Assembly (NCBI GenBank): GCA_964017045.1
Contig: OZ024809.1
Location: 27,520,618 to 27,584,617 of the forward strand
Direction: 5' to 3'
Length of the DNA: 64,000 nt
Origin: Omphiscola glabra
Taxonomy: Eukaryota; Mollusca; Gastropoda; Lymnaeidae
The translations under genes were made by a program, and so were the position numbers. The notes below the pieces were generated by a model that worked only from the letters and a program-made list of their open reading frames with translations, was not told the origin of the DNA and did not search any database. Positions 24,601 through 36,600 of the stretch are shown here, piece after piece (position 1 is the first letter of the stretch; every line of letters begins with the position of its first letter).

Positions 24601-27600
24601 TAAGACACTAAGTGACAGATGGGTAAGATACTAAGTGATAGATGGGTAAGACACTAAGTGACAGATGGGTAAGACACTAAGTGACAGATGGGTAGACACC
24701 AAGTGACAGATGGGTAGACACTAAGGGACAGATGGGTAAGACTCTAAGTGGCAGATGGGTAAGACACTAAGTGGCAGATGGGTAAGACACTAAGTGACAG
24801 ATGGGTAAGTCACTAAGGGACAGATGGGTAAGACACCAAGTGACAGATGGGTAAGACACTGACAGATGGATAGACACTAAGGGACAGATGTGTAGACACT
24901 AAGTGGCAGATGGGTAGACTCTAAGGGACATATGGGTAGACACCAAGTGACAGATGGGTAGACACCAAGTGACAGATGGGTAAGACACTAAGTGACAGAT
25001 GGGTAAGACACTAAGTGACAGATGGGTAAGATACTAAGTGATAGATGGGTAAGACACTAAGTGACAGATGGGTAAGACACTAAGTGACATATGGGTAGAC
25101 ACCAAGTGACAGATGGGTAGACACTAAGGAACAGATGGGTAAGACTCTAAGTGACAGATGGGTAGACACTAAGGGACAGATGGGTAAGACACTAAGTGAC
25201 AGATGGTTAGACACCAAGTGACAGATGGGTAAGATACTAAGTGACAGATGGGTAGGACACTAAGTGACAGATGGTTAGACTCTAAGTGACAGATGGGTAA
25301 GATACTAATTTAAAAAAAAAAATATTCTTGATTTCATTGATTTTTAAGGAGCAAAATGATGCTGCCAAGAATGATGCACTGGAGAAAGTTGAAGAAACCT
25401 CAATGCAAGGTCTCAAAGATATGGGAGCTTTCGGACTCCAGGTGCCCCAAGAACTGGGTAAGCTCTCATTGACTGCTAACATCTCGTTAACTTTAATAAG
25501 CCAAATTAGCTTTATAGGAATATATTTCATATGTGAAGCTTATACCTAATGTAGGTGGGATTAGGTAAGCTATTACCTCATGTAGGTGTGTTTAGGTAAG
25601 CTCTTTACACATCTTTAAATGTTTGTGTATATTCAGCCTGATAGATAACACAACGTATAATGTAAGATTTCAAAATGTCTATTTATCACTGAACAATATG
25701 TCTCAGGGGGGATTGGCCTAACCAACACGCAGTACGCTCGGCTTGTGGAGATTGTTGGAGCCCATGATCTTGGCGTTGGCATCACACTTGGGGCTCACCA
25801 GTCCATCGGCTTCAAGGGAATCCTGCTCTTTGGCAACAAATCACAGAAAGAAAAGTACCTGCCTGATGTGGCCTCAGGAAATAAGATAGCAGCCTTCTGC
25901 TTGACAGAACCATCCAGTGGATCTGATGCCAGTGTAAGTTATGTCAAAACTTACAACCAGTCTCTACAGCACTAAACATTTAAAACATAATTCTGAGATA
26001 ATAGAAGGACTAAAGTGTATACATAATATAATAACTTTCATAAGACTTTCCGCAGTTTTTTTATTGACCATGGTTATTTATCAATGGAACTAATTATTTT
26101 AATTAATTCTTATCCCACCAATTGGTTGGTAAATTAAAAAAAACACATCTTTTTATAATTATTGATATGAAATTCCAATTTTTTAATGGTGAGGGTAGGG
26201 ATCATGATTACAAGTTGCCGTTAAGGGATATGAGGCTATAGGCTGTGGTGGAAGCCTATAGCCGGTGATTCTAAATATGCAGCCCTGAGAAAGCTGCTCC
26301 TAGGCAACCGTTTCGTCCCAGCTGCTTCGCGAACTAGTTGCGAGGTGGAAACCCACTGTAGAATCCCTCTTAGAGGGCGTCCGATGCTTCCCCGGGACGG
26401 GTGGGGGGAGATATTAGGACGTTAATTTACCGTCCCGGCCCCTAGGAGAGTGGACTGCGGACGCTTGAAACACAGCGTTTTCGGTCGACCAGACGTCTCC
26501 GGGCGGGGGGAGGCCTCCGTCAGCGAACTCGATCGAGCAGTTGCTGGTGGGGGCGTCCAACGTCCGGGGAGGTCTCTGACGTCTTCCCGCATGGCCCGGC
26601 GCCGGGGACACCCGGCGGCTGGCGGGTGTGAGTGGACGCCAGGGAGGGCATTAGGAGCACAAGCTCGACGGCCCGCTGACGCCATTTCCTAATGAGATAT
26701 TCCAATGGTGAGGGGAATGTTTTGAAGTTTATGTAAATAAAATATCTCCGAACGGTTGACTACAGTTATGAATCTTCATTTGGCCACTTTTTATGTATGT
26801 AGCAAACATGTAATTGTTGACGGGTAGGTTGATGGGCTGTTAACATTAAATTTAATATATACAAAAATGTTCATTCAGGGATTGGATTTACATTATAAAA
26901 TTTTTTTTAATTTATACAATTGTGTAACTCATCAATTTGCATTTTGAGAGGAAGCTGCCTGCAAGTTACTTTGTTAGGTCTTGTATCTCTTTACCCACTG
27001 TGTGCAGATACCTCTGTCTTAATTGTTTAGGGCTGGTATCTTTTTACCAACTGTGCAGATACCTCTGTCTTTGAAATGGTAGTAAAAGGACTGTTGAATT
27101 ATTTTTGTTTTTTTCTGTTTTTGTTCTATAATTAATTCCTGTTAGTAATGTATTAAAATTTTTTTTTAAAAATAGAGATAATTTTTAATGGCCACGTGGG
27201 CCACTCGGCCACTCTCTTGTCATAACTGATTTAAATTAATTTTCATATCATGTAATAAAATGTTTTAAAGTCTGCTCAAATGTCATTTCTTTTCTTTTAA
27301 ATCGATTGCAAAATAACGGACGTCAAATTACGAGTTTAAAGTTTTTTTAAATAATTTTCTGCTAGATTTATTATTGTTTTACAGCTCCAAAACTCAACTC
27401 AATCCATACACACAAAAAATTCATCAGAGCTAGAGTTATTCAGATGTTTCAGAGTTTAAGATCTGAATTTCTAGATGGCATTTTAACAAGTGAGATAAAT
27501 TAACTGCCAACTCATCATTTCGTGTGCGTTTGTTTGTCCAGTCAATCAGGACAAGAGCCGTGCCGACAGATGATGGCAAAAATTACATCTTGAATGGCAG

Positions 27601-30600
27601 CAAAATTTGGATCAGCAATGGTGGAATTGCCGAAGTTTTTACCGTCTTCGCCCAGGTTGGTTGAGTTGACAACAGATTTCTTTCTTCTTGCTTGGTTTAT
27701 GACCAACTGAATAAAAAAATCATATTTGAAAAAAAAAATAATTTACATGTCATAATAAAAGACTTAGGAAAAAAATTAATTATTTCAGCTCCATGATTTA
27801 ATAAATGTTTTAACCATTTGACAACATATGTACTGACCTATATAAGCTGAGACTCAAGATTTCAGTATCACTGCGAGCGACTAATTCTGTTGTTGCTCTT
27901 GAATTAAAAAAATTATGCTGTTCAATTTTTTTTAGTGTCCTGTTCAAGACCCAAAGACAGGGGAAGTAAAGGACAAAGTGACAGCATTCATCGTAGAGAG
28001 GAGTTTCGGAGGTGTCACAAAGTAAGCAAAGAAATGATATAATGAACAATAAATAACTACATCACCTGTGTGATTACAATGGGAGAGGGGTTCTCAGAAA
28101 TGGGGTGGGGGGATTTTTGCTGACCCTATAACTGTCTTAGTGTATTTTTCAGATTTTCCTGTAGTGACAAGCCATGTTTAGCATTTTCATCGTGAAAAAT
28201 GACAAAGTCCCATACTTAATAAATTCAGAGACCCTTACAAGAACACATTTTCTGAAAATACATCTTATGGTTGACAGGAATTTTTTTTCATATTATGCAT
28301 GCTGATATTAACCTTGACCTCTACAGAGTGAGTAAAATTTTACTACTTGACTTCACATTCAACCCAACCTAATACTCCATAAATTATTCAGACTATCATA
28401 AAATCAATTTTTTTTTTAGATACTAGAAGCAAATTTCTTTCAGAAAAACTCAAGTTATAGGCACTTATATTGAAAATTATAATTTTTGTGAATTGTTTTG
28501 ACTCACTACCGTCAGGTTTCTGACATACAAAATATAAGGGGGAAAGCACAAAATGAGTTAAAAAATTCTTCTCATTTGAAGTTATCCAGAACATACACAA
28601 ACATAAATTATGTCTTTGAATCTCTTTATGGTAGGTATTTTGGATCCAATTTTTATCTTTATTGTTCGATTTCCACCCTTCCCCAAAGGAATTTGTAACA
28701 ATACGACTAAGCTTAGAGCTAAAATTTCAATATCTAACTCTGATGTCACCATCATTGGTAATACTGAAACTACTAGCACTTGGAATATCTCTGAAGTCAT
28801 TGCTTTCATTTTTAATCCATTTGAAATGATACCAATAAAAAAATTCTGTGTTGATTTTGCAATCTAAAGGGGGACCCTCTCCGCATCAGACATAACTGTA
28901 GTAAAAAAAAAATTGAGCAAATTTCACACCTGATTAATCACAGAACAATTCCTGATAAAAATGCATGTTAACACACTGATAGGACTGGAAATAGGAAGCA
29001 AAATCATATATATAGAGTGATTTCCCCTTAACCAATATAAATTAAATCATTCACATTTTTAATGATGATTTTTGCTGGTGGCTGATTATATCGGCCGTGG
29101 CACCACAGAAAGGGGTATAACGGCCAATCACCGGCCGGGCCGTTACGAAAGTTATAGGGTTAAACAATATTTGAACTCCCATCACCTTTGTGGGCAGCTG
29201 GATTATGATTGGTGGGTGCAGTGGAAATAGACAGGCTAACCCAGTGTTGTGTGAAAGAAACTGCCTAAGCCAGTGTTGTGTGAAAGAAACTGCCTAAGCC
29301 AGTGTTGTGTGAAAGAAACTGCCTAAGCCAGTGTTGTGTGAAAGAAACTGCCTAAGCCAGTGTTGTGTGAAAGAAACTTCCTAAGCCAGTGTTGTGTGAA
29401 AGAAACTGCATAAGCCAGTGTTGTGTGAAAGAAACTGCCTAAGCCAGTGTTGTGTGAAAGAAACTGCCTAAGCCAGTGTTGTGTGAAAGAAACTGCCTAA
29501 GCCAGTGACATGTTGAGCATTGATTGACTCAAGATAGCGGATTGTATACTCAACCAAATGCTGGGGGAAATTTTTACACAATTTGGAGAAAGAAATTCTA
29601 TTCAGTTATAATATTTATTAAAATTATTCTCATTATAAAACTAACCTTGGTGCGCTTGATGTGCTCTTGATGGCCTAGGTGCACTTGATGATCTGGGTGC
29701 TCTGGATAACCCAGATGCACTTGATGACCTTGGAACAAGGTGCACTTGATTACATGAATGTGTGCTCTGTGACCTAGTTGTGTTCTATGACCTAGTTGTG
29801 CTCTATGACCTAGTTGTGTTCTATGACCTAGTTGTGTTCTATGACCTAGTTGTGTTCTATGACCTAGTTGTGTTCTATGACCTAGTTGTGTTCTATGACC
29901 TAGTTGTGTTCTATGACCTAATTGTGTTCTATGACCTAGTTGTGCTATAAGACCTAGTTGTGCTCTATGACCTAGTTGTGCTCTATGACCTAGTTGTGCT
30001 CTATGACCTAGTTGTGCTCTATGACCTAGTTGCACTTGATGACCTAGTTGCACTTGACTCAAGTACTTCAACTATAATAAAACACTACGAGCCAGAATCA
30101 TTGCTTTCTATTTTTCAGTGGTCCTCCTGAGAAGAAAATGGGCATCAAAGCATCAAACACGGCCGAGGTTTTCTTTGAAGACGTGAAGGTCCCTGCGGAG
30201 AATGTACTTGGAGGTGAGAGAGTCCGTCGGCCTTCAATAACAATGCAGCGTAACAGCATGGCACGCAAACAAATAGTAAAAGACCTAAGCTGTTGTAAGA
30301 GAGGGAGTTCCTTTAGTTTCCTATAGAGATGGCTAATGTTCATCTTTTAACAGTAAAAAAAAAATTAATGTTTAGGCTAAGCCATTAAAGTTTCCTTCTC
30401 CCAATTTCATTAAATTTCCATTCAGCTTTAGGGAATTCCATTTAACGACTTTAACTTAAGTGAATTTTTACATGTAACATTTCCTTGAAAATTAATTAAT
30501 TAAAGAAAACAAAACATTTTTTTTCCCTGGTCTGGTTGTTAGTTCATGATTTGCATAATCGTACATAGCCAGTTTTACACGTAATGAAACCTTGTTTTGG

Positions 30601-33600
30601 GTAGATCTAGTTTTACACGTAATGAAACCTTGTTTTGGGTAGATCTAGTTTTACACGTAATGAAACCTTGTTTTGGGTAGATCTAGTTTTACACGTAATG
30701 AAACCTTGTTTTGGGTAGATCTAGTTTTACACGTAATGAAACCTTGTTTTGGGTAGATCTAGTTTTACACGTAATGAAACCTTGTTTTGGGTAGATCTAG
30801 TTTTACACGTAATGAAACCTTGTTTTGGGTAGATCTAGTTTTACACGTAATGAAACCTTGTTTTGGGTAGATCTAGTTTTACACGTAATGAAACCTTGTT
30901 TTGGGTAGATCTAGTTTTACACGTAATGAAACCTTGTTTTGGGTAGATCTAGTTTTACATGTAATGAAACCTTGTTTTGGGTAGATCTAGTTTTACACGT
31001 AATGAAACCTTGTTTTGGGTAGATCTAGTTTTACACGTAATGAAACCTTGTTTTGGGTAGATCTAGTTTTACATGTAATGAAACCTTGTTTTGGGTAGAT
31101 CTAGTTTTACACGTAATGAAACCTTGTTTTGGGTAGATCTAGTTTTACACGTAATGAAACCTTGTTTTGGGTAGATCTAAGTGTAGATTATTACAATGAT
31201 AAAATTAGAAATTAAAATAAAAAATGAGTTGTGCCTTCACCTCAATGAGTTTTTGGGTTTCATTATATAAATAATGGTCCTCATTTTAACATGGGATAAG
31301 AGATGTTTACATGTGTAACAACTGCTCCTGAGATGTTTATAGGTGTAACAACTGCTCCTGAGATGTTTATAGGTGTAACAACTGCTCCTCAGATGTTTAT
31401 AGGTGTAACAACTGCTCCTGAGATGTTTATAGGTGTAACAACTGCTCCTGAGATGTTTATAGGTGTAACAACTGCTCCTGAGATGTTTATAGGTGTAACA
31501 ACTGCTCCTGAGATGTTTATAGGTGTAACAACTGCTCCTCAGGTGTTGGTGGTGGGTTCAAGGTCGCCATGAACATTCTCAACAACGGAAGATTTGGCAT
31601 GGCTGCTGCACTGTCTGGCACTATGAGGTACTGCATCAAGAAGGCTGTAAGTCACCTGAATTCGCGTGTTGTGTCACTTGCATTGGTGTGTTGTGTCACC
31701 TGAATTTGTGTGTTGTGTCACTTGAATATGTGTGTTGTGTCACTTGAATATGTGTGTTGTGTCACATGACTTGTGTTACTTAAGATGTTGTGTTACCTGA
31801 CTTGTTGTGCTACCTGACTTGTTGTGCTACCTGTCTTTTTGTGTCACATGACTTGTGTGACTTGAGATGTTGTGCTACCTGACTTGTTGTGCTACCTGTC
31901 TTTTTGTGTCACATGACTTGTGTTACTTGAGTGTTTTTTCCTTGTGTTTTTACTTAACTTTGTGTGCAGAGTATAGCAAACAAAACACTGCTGAATGGCA
32001 GCATAGTGTGAACCATGTTTTAGTTTTTTTATCTTTGTTTTTTTTTTTCTCTTCTATTTTTGCTCCAGAGATGATTGCTACTGTGATACAGTGAGATGAT
32101 TGTTACTGTGACACAGTGAGATGATTGCTACTGTGACACAGTGAGATGATTGCTACTGTGACACAGCGAGATGATTGTTACTGTGGCACAGTGAGATGAT
32201 TGTTACTGTGACACAGTGAGATGATTGCTAATGTGACACAGTGAGATGATTGTTTCTGTGACACAGCGATGATTGCTACTGTGACACAGTGAGATGATTG
32301 TTAATGTGACACAGTGAGATGATTGTTACTGTGACACAGCAAGATGATTGTTACTGTGACACAGTGAGATGATTGTTACTTTGGCACAGTGAGATGATTG
32401 TTACTGTGACACAGTGAGATGATTGTTAATGTGACACAGCGAGATGATTGTTACTGTGACACAGTATTTTTTTGTTGTCAGTTTTTGCATCTTTCATTAA
32501 GCATTCCAGCAGTCATCTGATTTGACCATCATGGTCTAATATAGTCATCTGATTTGAACATCATGCTCTAATATATATATATATATATATATATTTTTAT
32601 GGTGTAATATAATTTGAAGTTTTCTCTCTATTCATGGTGTTATGTAATGTTTAAATGTTATCTCTCACATCTCTCTCTTATTTCCCTCTTACCTCTATTA
32701 TCTCTGTCTTATTTCTCATATCTCTCTCTTATCACTTATTTATCTCTCATCTCTTTCTTATCAGTCTCTTATCTCTCTCTTCTATCTCTCTTATATCTCT
32801 CTTATCACACTCTTATTGCTCTCTTATCACTCTCTCATTTCTCTCTTATTTCTCTCTTATCACACTCTTATCTCTTTCTCATTGCTCTCTTGTATATCTC
32901 TTATCTGTCTATTATTTCTCTCTTATGTCTCTCTTATCACACTCTTAGCACTTTCTTATCACTTTCTTATATATCTCTGATCTCTCTCTTATTTCCCTCT
33001 TATCTCTCTCTTATCCCTCACTTATCACTCTCTTATTTCCCTCTTATCACACACTCATCTCTTATCTCTCTCATCCAATTGTAGGTGGATCATGCAGCCA
33101 ACAGGACGCAGTTTGGCAGGAAGATAGAAACCTATGGGGCCATCCAGGAAAAGATTGCCAGAATGGCTTTGGTTCATTACGTAACTGAGGTCAGTTGCCA
33201 GAATGGCTTTGGTTCATTACATAACTGAGGTCAGTTGCCAGAATGGCTTTGGTTCATTATGTAACTGAGGTCAGTTGCCAGAATGGCTTTGGTTCATTAC
33301 ATAACTGAGGTCAGTTGCCAGAATGGCTTTGGTTCATTAAGTAACTGAGGTCAGTTGCCAGAATGGCTTTGGTTCATTAAGTAACTGAGGTCAGTTGTAT
33401 TTTTCATTAATTTACAAGAAGAGCAAGGGCAATCTTTTTTATTCAAATTTGTTACTTATATTATAATTTTTTTTTCTTTTTTGTATTGTCCTTCTTCTGG
33501 TTTCTCTCTACCCAGTGTCTGTTTTTTTATATTATCACTTAATGACAATGAAAACACGGCAGCTGTTTTGATCAATTTGGCATTGCAAGACAGCAGCTGT

Positions 33601-36600
33601 TTTGATCAACTTGGCATTGCAAGACAGCAGCTGTTTTGATCAACTTGGCATTGCAAGACAGCAGCTGTTTTGATCAACTTGGCATTGCAAGACAGCAGCT
33701 GTTTTTATCAACTTGGCATTGCAAGACAGCAGCTGTTTTTATCAACTTGGCATTGCAAGACAGCAGCTGTTTTGATCAACTTGGCATTGCAAGACATCAG
33801 CTGTTTTGATCAACTTGGCATTGTAAGACAGCAGCTGTTTTGATCAACTTGGCATTGCAAGACAGCAGCTGTTTTGATCAACTTGGCATTGTAAGACAGC
33901 AGCTGTTTTGATCAATTTGGCATTGCAAGACAACAGCAATTTTGACACAGAAAGCAGATCTTAACAATTTTTAAAAATTCATTTATACAAATAAATGCAG
34001 GCTTTGTGTGCTCAATCTGTCTACTACAGAAACTATCATCTCAAGTGAGCTCTATATTTTCTTGTTCCCCACTTCTGCTGACAACCACTGGCATAGGAAA
34101 GGGTGGGGCTGATGTGGCGGTCTGCCCCCAAGGGCACTTTCTCTCAGATTTTTTTTTTGTGTTGAGTGAGGGGGCAGAAATTTTTGCCCGCACAGGCTCG
34201 GCACAGGCTGGGCACAGGCGGGGCACAGGCAGGGCACAGGCGGGGCACAGGCTGGGCAAAGACGGGGCGTCATTAACCCTAGCTACATCATTGCTTATGA
34301 CACCTTGGTAGCAGTGTAGATGTACACAAGAGAGCAAATTCTTATAGGATAAAATTATTTTAAGTATTAAAGGTTTAGAAGAAAAAGAAATTTTAATCTG
34401 ATATTATCCTGTTACAGAAGTATTAGATTTTTGAAAAAATGTGTTACAATTTAAAAATTATTTTATGGAGATTTTTTACAATTTATTTGAATAGATATCA
34501 GTGACCTAAAAATTTTACTTGTATTTCCGTTTGAAAGAAAATCTGACTCTAAATTATATTTACTTCTCATCTTGTCCTCACCTCCCATCCTTACAACAAG
34601 TCTGTTAACTTCCTCTATCATCTGACTGCAAGTGTTAACTTCCTCTATCACATTGACTGCACAGTGTTAACTTCCTCTATCACATTGACTGCACATTGTT
34701 AACTTCCTCTATCACCTTGACTGCACAGTGTTAACTTCCTCTATCACCTTGACTGCACAGTGTTAACTTCCTCTATCACCTTTACTGCACAGTGTTAACT
34801 TCCTCTATCACCTTGACTGCACATTGTTAACTTCCTCTATCACCCTGACTGCACATTGTTAACTTCCTCTTTCACCTTGACTGCACAGTGTCAACTTCCT
34901 CTATCACCCTGACTGCACAGTGTTAACTTCCTTTATCACCTTGACTTCACTGTGTCTTATCCAGGAGACCCCAAAATTGTATGTATGAAAACGTGTACCA
35001 TTTTCTCCCTCTAGTCCATGGCCTACATGATCTCTGGCAACATGGATCAAGGGTCATCTGAGTTCCAGATTGAGGCAGCCATCAGCAAAATATTTGCTTC
35101 TGTAAGAACATCTCTATAAAATAATTTTAGATTCATGTACAGGTGTAAGAACATATCTGTTAAATTAATTTTAGATTTAGATACAGGTCTTAGAACATAT
35201 CTGTTAAATTAATTTTAGATTTAGATACAGGTCCTAGAACATATCTGTTAAATTAATTTTAGATTTAGATACAGGTCTTAGAACATATCTGTTAAATTAA
35301 TTTTAGATTTAGATACAGGTCTTAGAACATATCTGTTAAATTAATTTTAGATTTAGATACAGGTCTTAGAACGTATTTGTTAAATTAATTTCAGATTTAT
35401 AAACAGGTCTTAGAACGTATCTGTTAAATTAATTTTAGATTTATACACAGGTCTTAGAACATATCTGTTAAATTATAATTTATAATAATTTATCTACAGG
35501 GCATTTAAGTTTACATAATGTTTTTCAAGGGTGAGAAACTTTTAGGGCATGTAGTTTTTTAATTTTACAAGAATTTCATCTCTAAAAATTAAGGGATCAT
35601 TGATGGCATTTTCAGGCACAAAATTAATTTTTACTCGATCAGAAAAGTGGATGTATTTTATAGCAGCGGCTCTCAACCTATGAGTCGCGACCCCTTTGGA
35701 TGACCCTTTCTCAGGGGTTGCCTAAGACCATCAGCAAAAACATATACTCTACAGTTATGAAGTAGCAATGAAAATAATTTTGTGGTTTGGGGGGGGGGGG
35801 GGGGGGGGTCGCCACACTATGAGGAACTGTATGCAAGTGTCGAGGCATATGGAAGGTTGAGAACCACTGTGTTATAGGATGCGGTCACTGGTTGGTTATA
35901 GTAATAAATGATCCATTGGCTGATATTGTTGGTTAGTGATCTACTTTGGTTATATCGCAATGGCGAATGCAGATTGGTTAGTTAAAGTGCAGCAGAAAAG
36001 AGAGCAGTTATATTAAACAAAGAGCAGGGCATGTTGGAAAACACTCTGAAAATATACCCTCACCAAAAGCCTGCTAACAGACCAAATTAAAATATACCCT
36101 CACCAAAAGCCTGCTAACAGACCAAATGAAAATATACCCTCACCAAAAGCCTGCTAACAGACCAAATGAAAATATACCCTCACCAAAAGCCTGCTAACAG
36201 ACCAAATGAAAATATACCCTCACCAAAAGCCTGCTAACAGACCAAATGAAAATATACCCTCACCAAAAGCCTGCTAACAGACCAAGTATTACTTAGTGCA
36301 TGCGTGAAAGTGTTTCTAACGTTTACATTACAGGAAGGGGCGTGGTTCTGTGCCGATGAAGCCATTCAGATTCTGGGTGGGATGGGCTACATGAAGGTAA
36401 GCCTTGAGTGGTCATTAGCTGCACCTTAAGTTAACACTGTGGCCCGTGAACCACACAGTCAACAAACATTGGATGATATTAATTACACAGTCAACAAACA
36501 TTGGATGATATTAATTACACACTCAACAAACATTGGATGATATTAATTACACAGTCAAGAAAAATTTGATAATATTAATTACACAGTCAAGAAAGATTTG

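Noticed and set aside
26414..26705. Several open frames on both strands in a GC-rich patch
   Set aside because: High GC content removes stop codons; the patch belongs to a dispersed repeat inside ACADVL intron 6.
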